Shown one piece after another: positions 17,297 through 25,301 of a stretch of DNA of 64,000 nt. Both the position numbers and the translations under genes were made by a program. Numbering within the stretch: position 1 is the first letter of the stretch; each line of letters opens with the position of its first letter. A model generated the notes under the pieces. That model worked only from the letters and a program-made list of their open reading frames with translations, was not told where the DNA came from and searched no databases. This stretch comes from CAZCDS01 sp964497585. GTDB taxonomy: Bacteria > Desulfobacterota > Desulfomonilia > Desulfomonilales > Desulfomonilaceae. The stretch spans positions 124,001 through 188,000 of the forward strand of contig CAZCDS010000005.1 in the NCBI GenBank assembly GCA_964497585.1, read 5' to 3'.

Positions 17297-18490
17297 CTAG
17301 AATCGCGGCTTGAACATGGTGAACTTGGCTATGGGCACATGCTTTCCTTTTACGGCCCTGCCCATGCGAGCGGCGTTCACCCCGTGATGCCTCGTGGCGT
17401 TGTACGTGACCGGAGCACCGATGCCCTCGGGCTTCCAGTCCTTGATGGTTTCCATGGCCTTGATGTACTTTTCGGGAGTAAGGTCCTTACCAGTCCTCTT
17501 TAGCCCCTCGACGAAGTGTATCATCGAGACTGCTCCGAACAAGGCCAGGTATTCCTTGCCCTTGAGTTTGGGATTGGCCTTGAGAAGCACCTTGACCACC
17601 TTGTCCGCTGCGGGATCGGATCCGGGAACTCCGGAGTTTCCAGGCAGCGCGATGTAGGTCCCTTCCCAGGGTTTGCCCGCGATCTTATACATGATGGGAT
17701 CGCCGAGCGTGAATGTTGTCAAGCGCTTCGGATTGTACCCGAGCTTGGCCATCTCTTTGACAATGAGGGCTCCGTGGGTTGGGGTGGGATAGAGTATCAC
17801 CGAGTCCGCCCCGCTCTCCTTGAGCTTCAGCGCGTGTGAGCCGAGAGCCCGCTCCGTTACCTCGTACGGAACGGCCCCGACCAACTTTGCCTTGCCGCCC
17901 AGCTCCTTGAGAGCCTTCTCAACACCGGCCTTTGCCATCTTGCCGTAATCGTCGTTCTGATAAAAGATAGCAAACTTCTTGGAGCCCAGCTTGTTCACTG
18001 CATACTTGGTGATGTAACCTGCTTCGTCCTCGTAGTCGGGGTAGGCGATAAAGACGGGTTTCAGTTTGTCTCTGGGCTGTTTCGCCCAGATCCGAACGTC
18101 GCCGTACGCAGTAACGAGCGGGATGTTGTTCTCCGGGAAGAAGTCTTTGGCCGAGTTGAGAATTGCCGTTCCCAGCAAGCCGCACACCGCAAAGACCTTG
18201 CCCTTCATTTCTTGAAGGTTGGCCATGGCCCTCGTGGGATTGTACCCGTCGTCCTTGATAATGACCGAGATCTTGCGGCCGTTGATCCCGCCCTTGGAAT
18301 TGATGTAGTCCGCGTAGGCCTTCATTCCGAGTCCCGTCACGCCCCAGAGAGCGGCAGGGCCAGAGAGGGGAGTGGTAACGCCTACGACTACTTCCGTGTC
18401 AGTCACTCCCGGAACTGCGCCCGAAAAGGCCGATCCAGGAACAAACAGGAGCACGGCGGCCAAAACAAGAACAACTTTCTTGATACTCAT
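17297..18490 (-). CDS. ABC transporter periplasmic substrate-binding protein (LivK-type, Peripla_BP_6)
   Basis: A 397-residue exported solute-binding protein. It has a Sec signal peptide (SIKKVVLVLAAVLLFVPGSAFSGA, cleavage probably near residue 22) and then the type I periplasmic-binding fold: VVVGVTTPLSGPAALWG, KDDGYNPTRAMANLQEM, AVCGLLGTAILN, FYQNDDYGKMAKAGVE and SGADSVILYP. ATG 18490 is preceded by GAGGAGTGATAGA, which excludes a start 15 bases upstream. It is the first gene of the liv-type operon and about 110 bases before livG. The binding-site residues do not allow the ligand to be named; the nearby acyl-CoA synthetase suggests a carboxylic acid. Confidence 0.92.
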   Translation of the reverse strand: MSIKKVVLVLAAVLLFVPGSAFSGAVPGVTDTEVVVGVTTPLSGPAALWGVTGLGMKAYADYINSKGGINGRKISVIIKDDGYNPTRAMANLQEMKGKVFAVCGLLGTAILNSAKDFFPENNIPLVTAYGDVRIWAKQPRDKLKPVFIAYPDYEDEAGYITKYAVNKLGSKKFAIFYQNDDYGKMAKAGVEKALKELGGKAKLVGAVPYEVTERALGSHALKLKESGADSVILYPTPTHGALIVKEMAKLGYNPKRLTTFTLGDPIMYKIAGKPWEGTYIALPGNSGVPGSDPAADKVVKVLLKANPKLKGKEYLALFGAVSMIHFVEGLKRTGKDLTPEKYIKAMETIKDWKPEGIGAPVTYNATRHHGVNAARMGRAVKGKHVPIAKFTMFKPRF

Positions 18491-19018
18491 TCTATCACTC
18501 CTCACTTGCTGTCGGTTAGCTTACCTTTCCACAAGGCAAGAAGTTCGCGAACCTGATGCCCAACCACCACCTACGTCAACCTTCTGCTTGGCCGAATCCT
18601 CGACCTTTGAATCCCCACAGATCAACAGACCGGGGACTATCCAACGACATTCGCGATGATCGAAGCGCGTCCACCGCCATCCTCCATGGAACCGTCCACA
18701 GTGCAGCGGCCGCGCCATCAGAGCTTCTTCTCACGATCCAGTGACCCAAGGGGAACACTCTTACTTCGCACGATGGACAGGACCCGCCTCAGTAAAAAAT
18801 CTGCCGAACTTGCCGCTCGACCTTGGATACTCGGTAGGAACACATGAGCGGATGCAGGTTACATGATCACGCGAGAGAGTTCAACTTAAAACCGACACAA
18901 TCCTACCGAACCGCGAATGCTCTACAGATCGGATCGAGAACCTCGTGACAATGGATGCGCGGTTGCAGGGGTGCGCAAGGTTGCTCCCATATTCGACCGG
19001 ACCCGACAGCCTTCCGAA

Positions 19019-19042
19019 TCTCAAGGCTGTATGGCCTTGAGA
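19019..19042. repeat. perfect 9-bp hairpin, 6-base loop
   Basis: TCTCAAGGC (19019-19027), loop TGTATG, then GCCTTGAGA (19034-19042). On the plus strand only a short TTTT follows eight bases later, so it is at best a weak terminator. It may instead be an operator or RNA hairpin. Confidence 0.6.
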
Positions 19043-19115
19043 AGCAGGATTTTCGCTGGAACCTTCATTGCACGCAAATCGGTCTCTGCCCGGCCGGTAT
19101 GCGCGTGGAAGCTGC

Positions 19116-19145
19116 TTGACAGGGAAGCCGGTCAGGCGCTAGCAT
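19116..19145 (+). promoter_or_regulatory. promoter of tRNA-Ser
   Basis: TTGACA (19116-19121, perfect) and TAGCAT (19140-19145, 4 of 6) are separated by 18 bases and sit 7 bases before the mature 5' end of the tRNA. Confidence 0.7.
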
Positions 19146-19152
19146 GAATTTT

Positions 19153-19238
19153 GGAGGGATGGCCGAGCGGTCGAAGGCGGCGGTCTTGAAAACCGTTGAT
19201 CGAAAGATCCGGGGGTTCGAATCCCTCTCCCTCCGCCA
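19153..19238 (+). tRNA. tRNA-Ser, anticodon UGA
   Basis: The acceptor arm GGAGGGA (19153-19159) pairs exactly with TCCCTCC (19228-19234), followed by discriminator G and encoded CCA (19236-19238). The anticodon stem-loop CGGTCTTGAAAACCG carries TGA. A long variable arm (class II) lies before the T arm GGGGGTTCGAATCCCTC. Length 86 with CCA and the long variable arm fit serine. It reads UCN codons, mainly UCA and UCG. Confidence 0.97.
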
Positions 19239-19303
19239 TGATACTCCGTGCTTCGGGTGCACTGACAAGCCGCCCGTTCCAAACTTCTGCAGCGCCCATT
19301 CGG

Positions 19304-19876
19304 TTACGGCCCATCACTCTCCTCCCTGGCTTGGTATTCATGATAGAAGCGTACGAAGTAGTCAATCCCCGACCAGACCGTCAAGAGTAAAGCTATATAA
19401 ATGAGGACCGTCCCGATCAACTGGAAATCGATGGTAATGAAGAGCTTGTATTTGTAGTGAATGATCAGAGGGATGATCGCGCAGAATTGGAAGACCGTCT
19501 TGAGCTTGCCTATGGGACTCGGTTTGAGGGTGGTGTCCCAACTCTTGGTGATCGATCTGAGCCTGCTTACCGCCACCTCCCGTGTGATGATCAGCATCAC
19601 GATCCACGCGTCGACCCTGCCGAGAGCTATGAGCATTATCAAGGTGGATGTCACGAGGACCTTATCGGCAATGGGATCAAGGAATCGGCCGAACGAGGTC
19701 TCGGCTCGAAAGCGCCGGGCGAAGAGCCCGTCAAAGAAATCCGTAAGTGACGCGACAAGAAATATCGCTGCAGCCACCGCGGAAGGAAGCTTGCCCGGAA
19801 AAAAAAGGAGGATTACGATCGGAGGCACGAGGACCATTCGGCCCAGGGTCAGGAAGTTCGGAAGGTGTTTCTTCAT
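19304..19876 (-). CDS. pgsA: CDP-diacylglycerol--glycerol-3-phosphate 3-phosphatidyltransferase
   Basis: A 190-residue membrane enzyme that transfers phosphatidyl from CDP-diacylglycerol to glycerol-3-phosphate, the committed step to phosphatidylglycerol. The CDP-alcohol phosphotransferase motif is complete: D-F-F-D-G-L-F-A-R then G-R-F-L-D-P-I-A-D, with all conserved Asp residues. The LPNFLTLGRM start is typical of PgsA and argues for ATG 19876; ATG at 19897 or a further upstream frame would add a basic, atypical N-terminus. No strong Shine-Dalgarno is visible. Several membrane spans follow. It is the last gene of the minus-strand array and converges on tRNA-Ser. Confidence 0.92.
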   Translation of the reverse strand: MKKHLPNFLTLGRMVLVPPIVILLFFPGKLPSAVAAAIFLVASLTDFFDGLFARRFRAETSFGRFLDPIADKVLVTSTLIMLIALGRVDAWIVMLIITREVAVSRLRSITKSWDTTLKPSPIGKLKTVFQFCAIIPLIIHYKYKLFITIDFQLIGTVLIYIALLLTVWSGIDYFVRFYHEYQAREESDGP

Positions 19877-20004
19877 GCGAGATTTGCCATGGAGCATGTT
19901 CCAGGCCTCTGGGAGTTTCCGTCGAGCACGTGTTGTAAGCGAGCCCCCGAATGGAGGTCGCACCGGCGGAGCAGAACGGGCCGGGTCGGACGCCCTACCG
20001 ACGC

Positions 20005-20622
20005 TTAGCTCCCTGCCACTCGAAGTCTTTTGTTGTTCCTGAATTTCTTATAGTACTTTAGTACCTTCTTGACGTAGTTTATCGTCTCCCGGTATGGAGG
20101 GATTCCCGCGTACCGGTCCACGGCTCCGGGTCCCGCGTTATATGCAGCGAGGGCCAGCCTGAGATCTCCGTACGATGCGATGAGTCCCTTTATATATTTG
20201 ACTCCCCCGACGATATTCTCCCTCGGGTCGAAGGGCCTACTCACATTGAGCCGCTTCGCGGTCGAAGGCATCAACTGCATGAGTCCCTGAGCGCCCTTTG
20301 AGGACACGGCTCGCGGATTGTTGTTGGACTCTACCGCCACGATGGCCTTAACGAGCGCAGAATCGATCTGGTATTCCCTTGATATTTCATGGATTATTGA
20401 CGATATTTTCCTGGGCTTCCCGCCTCTCGAGAATTTGATGACGGGCATGTACCCGGATTCTTTCATGTAGAAGACCCAGCCGCGGCCGGAGGGCCGGTTG
20501 GAGAACTCAACCCGTCCGTCCTTGTGCACGCGCTTGTAGACGTCAGCTTCCGAGACGCCGCCAGTCAGTGCGAGAGCGGTGCAGAGATAGGCCACGGCAA
20601 GTACGGACTTCGTTCCCTTCAT
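20005..20622 (-). CDS. lytic transglycosylase (SLT/MltE-type) with DUF4124-like N-terminus
   Basis: A 205-residue exported protein that would cleave peptidoglycan. After the signal peptide (TKSVLAVAYLCTALALTGG) there is a short DUF4124-like segment (ADVYKRVHKDGRVEFSNRP), then the SLT domain with its hallmark motifs AIVAVESNNNPRAVSSKGAQG (catalytic Glu in VES), GLMQLMP, N-I-V-G-G-V-K-Y-I and ALAAYNAGPGAVDRY. ATG 20622 has GGAGAAGA upstream; ATG 20634 and GTG 20637 lack one. Gene context (before pgsA) suggests general envelope upkeep. Confidence 0.9.
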   Translation of the reverse strand: MKGTKSVLAVAYLCTALALTGGVSEADVYKRVHKDGRVEFSNRPSGRGWVFYMKESGYMPVIKFSRGGKPRKISSIIHEISREYQIDSALVKAIVAVESNNNPRAVSSKGAQGLMQLMPSTAKRLNVSRPFDPRENIVGGVKYIKGLIASYGDLRLALAAYNAGPGAVDRYAGIPPYRETINYVKKVLKYYKKFRNNKRLRVAGS

Positions 20623-20756
20623 CTTCTTCTCCATCACCAGTGAACTTTCGGAAGCGCGACGACCTCGCTATCCTAACCAAACCTTACCCGGACAATTCCG
20701 GGAATAAGTCCGCCGGTCTGAATCCAGGGATGAGCCGTTCAGCTACGGCCAGCCAG

Positions 20757-22289
20757 CTATCCACTCGGTGCTCCTCCCAGCGGGGCTTCCACAGGGAGTT
20801 CGGAGGCCACTACCCGCTCAAGGGGCAAGGTCACGTCGAAGGTGGTTCCCTTGTTGGGTTCGGATTTGACCTTGACGGAACCTCCGTGTTCTTCCACGAG
20901 CATAAAGACCTTGCTCAACCCCATTCCCGCGCCCGTGGTCTTGGACGTTACAAATGGATTAAAGATTTCTCCGATGTCTTCCCGAGGGATTCCGACGCCT
21001 GTGTCGCTCACGGAGGCGCGAATCCCCGACTTCTCTTTGGTCAGCGTGACCGTGCACTTGCCTCCGGAAGGCAAGGCCTCGTACGCATTGAGTATCAGAT
21101 TGTAGAATACCTCTTCCAGCGCCTCGGGATCACCATCAATGGGCGGGATGTCCTTGGCGGCCTTGAGGCTGAAGGTGACCGCCTGCAGTGCCTGGTGATC
21201 GAGGTCTGCCTGGACTCGCCGATGGGCCCGGTCGATGACCTCCGCCAGTTCAACGTCTTGAAATCGGAACTTATAGAACTTGGAGAATCGCACATAGTCC
21301 TCAATCTGGTGCACCATCGACTCCAGACGCTCCACATCGTCGAGGATGAACCTGGTGAAGGTGTCGCACTCGGGGTCGCCCGCGGTCCGCTTGCGGAGCC
21401 TCAAAGCGAAACCGCCGAGAGAAGTGAGACAGTTGCGCACCTCGTGGGCTACCCCCTCGACCACCTTTCCGAGAGAGGCCAGCTTCTCCGATTGTCTGAG
21501 CCGCGACTCGATTTCGCGCAGGCGAGTTAGATCCGCTACGACCATGACGATCCCGCGGACCCGATTACCCTCTCGGATCACAGAAGTGGAGAGGTAACCG
21601 GGAAAGCTCCCCTTGTCCTTCTTCCTGAACAGGTATTCTCCGTCTATCTTGCCGAGCTTGATCGTATCGCGCACGATGTCTCGATGCAGCAGCGTGTCCG
21701 CCTGGCCGCGAATGAGGAAATGCAAGTCCTTTCCCTGCAACTCTTCAGGAGAATAACCCCACATCTCCGCTGCCGCGCGATTGACGAACTCGATTCGGCC
21801 GTTTCGGTTGGTCGTGATGAGCGCCTCGTTGATGATGTTCGCCAGATGGGCCAGGTAGCGTTCGCCCCGTCGGATCTCCTTCCTGAGCCTTGAAGTCTCC
21901 TGGTCGGACTTCCGCCGCTCGAGCAGCCTCGAGGCTAGTTCGACCATTTCGCCCGGAGGAAAAGGTTTGTTCAGGTAGTCGTTCGCGCCGAGTTTCATTG
22001 CTTCCACAGCGGTCTCTTCGCTCCCCGCGCCGGTCATCATGACAACAAGAGCCTTGGGCGATTTCTTCTTGATGAACCGCAAGACATCCAGTCCGTCCGC
22101 CTCGGGCATCCGGATGTCTAGGAAGGCAATGTCCGGCGCCTCCTTGAGGAACATCGTCTTACACTGGTAACCGTCGCAAGCCTGGACCACTTCGAAGCCA
22201 TGCCCTTCGAAGACATCCCTCAGGAGGTCGTTAAGGATCTGCGAGTCATCGCAGATGAGGACCTTGGCGTTTTCCCTTCCCTCGAACAT
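20757..22289 (-). CDS. response regulator-PAS-histidine kinase hybrid (NtrB-like kinase core)
   Basis: A 510-residue cytoplasmic protein. The receiver domain (about 8-125) has acidic pair DD at 14-15, phosphoacceptor Asp58 in FLDIRMPE and Lys in NKPF. A PAS domain follows (about 160-275, FVNRAAAEMWGYSPEELQG). Then come the HisKA H-box GVAHEVRN and the HATPase boxes NLILNAYEALPSG, DTGVGIPREDIGEIFNPF and GAGMGLS. No membrane span is present, so it senses an internal signal or is driven by another kinase through Asp58. ATG 22289 has ATGGAGACC upstream. Its first 44 bases overlap the end of folK. Confidence 0.9.
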   Translation of the reverse strand: MFEGRENAKVLICDDSQILNDLLRDVFEGHGFEVVQACDGYQCKTMFLKEAPDIAFLDIRMPEADGLDVLRFIKKKSPKALVVMMTGAGSEETAVEAMKLGANDYLNKPFPPGEMVELASRLLERRKSDQETSRLRKEIRRGERYLAHLANIINEALITTNRNGRIEFVNRAAAEMWGYSPEELQGKDLHFLIRGQADTLLHRDIVRDTIKLGKIDGEYLFRKKDKGSFPGYLSTSVIREGNRVRGIVMVVADLTRLREIESRLRQSEKLASLGKVVEGVAHEVRNCLTSLGGFALRLRKRTAGDPECDTFTRFILDDVERLESMVHQIEDYVRFSKFYKFRFQDVELAEVIDRAHRRVQADLDHQALQAVTFSLKAAKDIPPIDGDPEALEEVFYNLILNAYEALPSGGKCTVTLTKEKSGIRASVSDTGVGIPREDIGEIFNPFVTSKTTGAGMGLSKVFMLVEEHGGSVKVKSEPNKGTTFDVTLPLERVVASELPVEAPLGGAPSG

Positions 22290-22851
22290 GTGGTCTCCAT
22301 CCCTGTCCGCAGCGGTTCGGTCGAGCGCTATATTTTCCCGGCATACCGGGATCCTGGTACACCCGGACACCATCCAAGTCCTTTCCGGGCAAATCGTTCT
22401 TCAGTTCCTCCACCGTGCGTCCTGAGAGGGGGTGGAAGGCGTCCGGAGCTATCTCCGAGAGTGGGACAAGTACGAACGCTCGCGTGTGCATACGCGGATG
22501 CGGAACCTCCAATCCGCTTAGGCTGACGCGAGAATCGCCGTAGAGCAGCAGATCCAGATCGATGACCCGAGACAGATCGCTTCGATGTGCTACAGACTTA
22601 CCCAAACGCTGCTCAATGGACCCGATGGCGGCCATAATCTCTGCGGCCGATAAAGAGGTCTCCACGCGTATCACCGCATTGAGAAACTCGCCTCCACCAT
22701 CCCTCAGTCCTTCAGGTTCGGTTTCGTACAAGTGAGAGATGCGCGTGATCTCCACGCCGGCTGTCTCCTGAAGAGCCGAGACGGCTTGCTCGAACGTGCC
22801 ACGGCTGTCACCGAGGTTGGAACCGAATCCGATGTACGCCACAGGGCTCAA
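22246..22851 (-). CDS. folK: 2-amino-4-hydroxy-6-hydroxymethyldihydropteridine pyrophosphokinase
   Basis: HPPK transfers pyrophosphate from ATP to 6-hydroxymethyl-dihydropterin in folate synthesis. Visible are AYIGFGSNLGD at the N-terminus, LYETEP, E-F-L-N-A-V, the catalytic R-x-I-D-L-D-L-L-L-Y segment with its metal-binding Asp residues, and VPHPRMHTRAFVLVPL. The start is TTG 22851: GGAGG stands eight bases upstream, and no ATG is available. At 201 residues it is longer than the usual 160-170; the last 30 residues are basic and overlap the kinase start, so they may be a stop-codon drift rather than a domain. Confidence 0.92.
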   Translation of the reverse strand: MSPVAYIGFGSNLGDSRGTFEQAVSALQETAGVEITRISHLYETEPEGLRDGGGEFLNAVIRVETSLSAAEIMAAIGSIEQRLGKSVAHRSDLSRVIDLDLLLYGDSRVSLSGLEVPHPRMHTRAFVLVPLSEIAPDAFHPLSGRTVEELKNDLPGKDLDGVRVYQDPGMPGKYSARPNRCGQGWRPHVRGKGKRQGPHLR

Positions 22852-22854
22852 TGA

Positions 22855-23595
22855 TTACGCCTCCTCAACGCGGTTTGCCAGCGAACCGATGCCCTCAATG
22901 CGTACCTCGATGCGATCGCCCGATTTCATTCCGCCTATCCCGGGCGGGGTTCCCGTTGCAATGACGTCGCCCGGCTCGAGGGTCATGATGCGGGAAATGA
23001 ACTCGACGAGCTCACCGGGTCCGAAGACAAGTTTGGAAGTCCGCGAGGATTGCATCCGCTCATCGTTGAGATAAGCCTCCACCGTGAGATCCGAAGGATC
23101 CACTTCCGTCTCGACCCACGGTCCCAGTGGACAGAACGTGTCGAAGCCTTTGCATCTCGTCCACTGTCCATCTCTCCCCTGGAGTTCCCGAGCAGTCACA
23201 TCATTTAGACAACTGTACCCGAGAATATATCCTGGCGCTTGCTCCCGGGAGACACCGGTTGCCTTCTTGCCGATGATGATGGCCAACTCGGCCTCATAGT
23301 CCACGCGTCCGACGCCCTGGGGAAGCCGAATCGCATCGCCCGGACCGATGACGCTCGATGGCGGCTTCAAGAAGAGCAGGGGAAGGTCAGGGATGGGCAT
23401 CCCTACCTCCTCCGCATGATCCCGGTAGTTGAGACCGATCGCCACGATCTTCGTAGGGTCCACAGGAGGCAGTAGGCGTATGTCCTCAAGCGAATAGGAC
23501 GCGGAAGGGGCACTTCCCTCCAACGGGATCACTCTATCGTCTTCGACTCGACCGCTGAACACCTGGTCTTTGACGAGAAATCTCACCAATCTCAT
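22855..23595 (-). CDS. fumarylacetoacetate hydrolase-family protein
   Basis: A 246-residue FAH-fold enzyme. The family segments KIVAIGLNYRDHAEE, FLKPPSSVIGPG, VDYEAELAIIIGK (metal-binding Glu pair), GYSCLNDVTARELQ, CPLGPWV and TGTPPGIG are all clear. Members hydrolyse or decarboxylate C-C bonds of diketo acids (for example oxaloacetate decarboxylase, acylpyruvase). It overlaps the dapB stop by four bases (ATGA) and folK follows after three bases, so it is translated with the lysine genes. A housekeeping oxaloacetate or acylpyruvate clearing role would fit, but the substrate is not visible. Confidence 0.92.
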   Translation of the reverse strand: MRLVRFLVKDQVFSGRVEDDRVIPLEGSAPSASYSLEDIRLLPPVDPTKIVAIGLNYRDHAEEVGMPIPDLPLLFLKPPSSVIGPGDAIRLPQGVGRVDYEAELAIIIGKKATGVSREQAPGYILGYSCLNDVTARELQGRDGQWTRCKGFDTFCPLGPWVETEVDPSDLTVEAYLNDERMQSSRTSKLVFGPGELVEFISRIMTLEPGDVIATGTPPGIGGMKSGDRIEVRIEGIGSLANRVEEA

Positions 23596-24401
23596 GATTC
23601 ATCCTTGAGCCCGAGAAGATCGATCATGTCGTAGACTCCGTCGGGCTTATCGCGGAGCCACAGAGCGGCTTGAAGCGCACCCTTGGCAAAGGCGTCTCTG
23701 CTGTGTGCCCGGTGGGTAAGTTCTATCCGCTCACCGTTGGTCACGAACATGACCGTATGCTCTCCCACAACATCTCCACCGCGTAGTGCCATGACGCCGA
23801 TTTCTGTGGATGTTCGTTCGCCCACAAGTCCCTTTCGACCATGGATTGCGGCTGAATCCGGATCCCGTCCAAGCGCGGCCGCGACCCCTTCGAGTAGCTT
23901 CACCGCGGTCCCGCTGGGTGCATCCTTTTTCATCCTGTGGTGGGTCTCGACGATTTCTACGTCGTATGCGTCGCCCAGCGATCGCGCCACCCGCCCGACG
24001 AGGCTGAAGAGCAGATTGACTCCCATGCTCATGTTGGGAGCAATGAGGAACCTTGTCGCCTTCCCGGCCGCGTTCATCTCCGCCCGCTGTTCGGCCGAGA
24101 ATCCTGTCGTACCGACGACGACCGCCTTGCCTGCTTTTGCCGCGGCACGTACATGTTCAACCGATGCAGCAGGCGAACAGAAACTCACGAGCACATCGCA
24201 ATCGGCCAACACTGTTTCCAGGTCGTCTGAAACCATGACACCGAGTGTACCGACCCCGGCCAGTTCGCCCGCGTCCTTGCCCAGATCCGGGTGGCCCGAG
24301 ACCTCCAGGGCCCCAGTGACCTCAGCATCGGCATTCTCGTGTGCCAGTGCCACGATCCGCCTGCCCATTCTTCCGGCAGCGCCGGCAACTCCGATTTTCA
24401 T
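23592..24401 (-). CDS. dapB: 4-hydroxy-tetrahydrodipicolinate reductase
   Basis: A 269-residue enzyme that reduces the DapA product with NAD(P)H on the way to diaminopimelate and lysine. The nucleotide-binding loop GVAGAAGRMGRRI is at the N-terminus. The catalytic region EIVETHHRMKKDAPSGTAVKL carries the His-His and Lys residues, and P-N-M-S-M-G-V-N-L precedes it. Length is standard. It starts 15 bases after dapA and its stop overlaps the FAH gene. Confidence 0.96.
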   Translation of the reverse strand: MKIGVAGAAGRMGRRIVALAHENADAEVTGALEVSGHPDLGKDAGELAGVGTLGVMVSDDLETVLADCDVLVSFCSPAASVEHVRAAAKAGKAVVVGTTGFSAEQRAEMNAAGKATRFLIAPNMSMGVNLLFSLVGRVARSLGDAYDVEIVETHHRMKKDAPSGTAVKLLEGVAAALGRDPDSAAIHGRKGLVGERTSTEIGVMALRGGDVVGEHTVMFVTNGERIELTHRAHSRDAFAKGALQAALWLRDKPDGVYDMIDLLGLKDES

Positions 24402-24416
24402 TTCAGCACTCCATAA

Positions 24417-25289
24417 TCAAAGGAGACCATACCGTTCAAGGATGCCCCTGAGCTTCTCCAGATTCGCTTGCGACGGTGCGCAGAGCGGTAGACGGAACTC
24501 GGGAGTTATTTTGCCCATCAAGCCCAGAGCCGCCTTCACGGGAATCGGATTGGTTTCGAGGAACATCGCCTGACACAGTTCGAAAATCTCGAAATGCTGG
24601 GAGCGAGCGGCAGCCACGTTGCCCTCCAGCATATTCTTTACGAGCACGGACATCTTCTCCGGGGCGAGGTTCGTGACGACGGAAACGACTCCCTTTCCGC
24701 CGAGAGCCATAAGAGGGAAGGTCATCTGATCGTCCCCGGAAAGAACGTCGAACTCCGGACCGCAGAGTCGAATGACTTCGCTCATCTGTAATATCGACCC
24801 GGACGCCTCCTTCACTCCCACGATGTTACGAATCCGAGCGAGCCGCTGGACCGTCTCATTGGCTATGTTAACCGCGGTGCGACCCTGAATGTTGTAAAGA
24901 ACGATCGGGATGTCCACCGCTTCTGCCACCGACTTGAAATGCTGGTACAGCCCTTCCTGGGTCGGCTTGTTATAGTACGGCGAAACCAAGAGCGCACCGT
25001 CCGCGCCCACCTCCTTGGCGTGCCGCGTGAGAGATACGGCCTCCGCGGTGCTGTTGGAACCGGTCCCGGCGATCACTTTCACCTGCCCGGCCACCTCCTT
25101 GACGACCAATTCGATCACCCGAGCATGCTCTTCGTGGCTGAGCGTCGGCGATTCGCCGGTTGTGCCGCAGGGCACTATTCCGCTAATCCCCCCTTCGATG
25201 CCGTAGCGAATCAAGTTCCTGAGGGCAGTCTCGTCAACGAGCCCGTCCTTGAACGGCGTGACAATTGCGGTGAAGGCTCCTGAAAACAT
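24417..25289 (-). CDS. dapA: 4-hydroxy-tetrahydrodipicolinate synthase
   Basis: A 290-residue TIM-barrel aldolase condensing pyruvate with aspartate semialdehyde. The N-terminal GAFTAIVTPFKDG, CGTTGESPTLSHEEH (Thr-Thr of the proton relay), LYNIQGRTAVN (active-site Tyr) and VGVKEASG (Schiff-base Lys) are present. Length is standard. It follows lysA after 12 bases in the lysine part of the array. Confidence 0.96.
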   Translation of the reverse strand: MFSGAFTAIVTPFKDGLVDETALRNLIRYGIEGGISGIVPCGTTGESPTLSHEEHARVIELVVKEVAGQVKVIAGTGSNSTAEAVSLTRHAKEVGADGALLVSPYYNKPTQEGLYQHFKSVAEAVDIPIVLYNIQGRTAVNIANETVQRLARIRNIVGVKEASGSILQMSEVIRLCGPEFDVLSGDDQMTFPLMALGGKGVVSVVTNLAPEKMSVLVKNMLEGNVAAARSQHFEIFELCQAMFLETNPIPVKAALGLMGKITPEFRLPLCAPSQANLEKLRGILERYGLL

Positions 25290-25301
25290 CCGTACCTCCC
25301 G

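Larger units (their letters stand above)
18491..19152. other. intergenic region with a strong hairpin and the tRNA promoter
   Basis: These 662 bases separate the livK-type gene (-) from tRNA-Ser (+). A perfect 9-bp inverted repeat with a 6-base loop lies at 19019-19042 and the tRNA promoter at 19116-19145. No open frame here has a convincing ribosome site or protein-like sequence. Confidence 0.5.
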
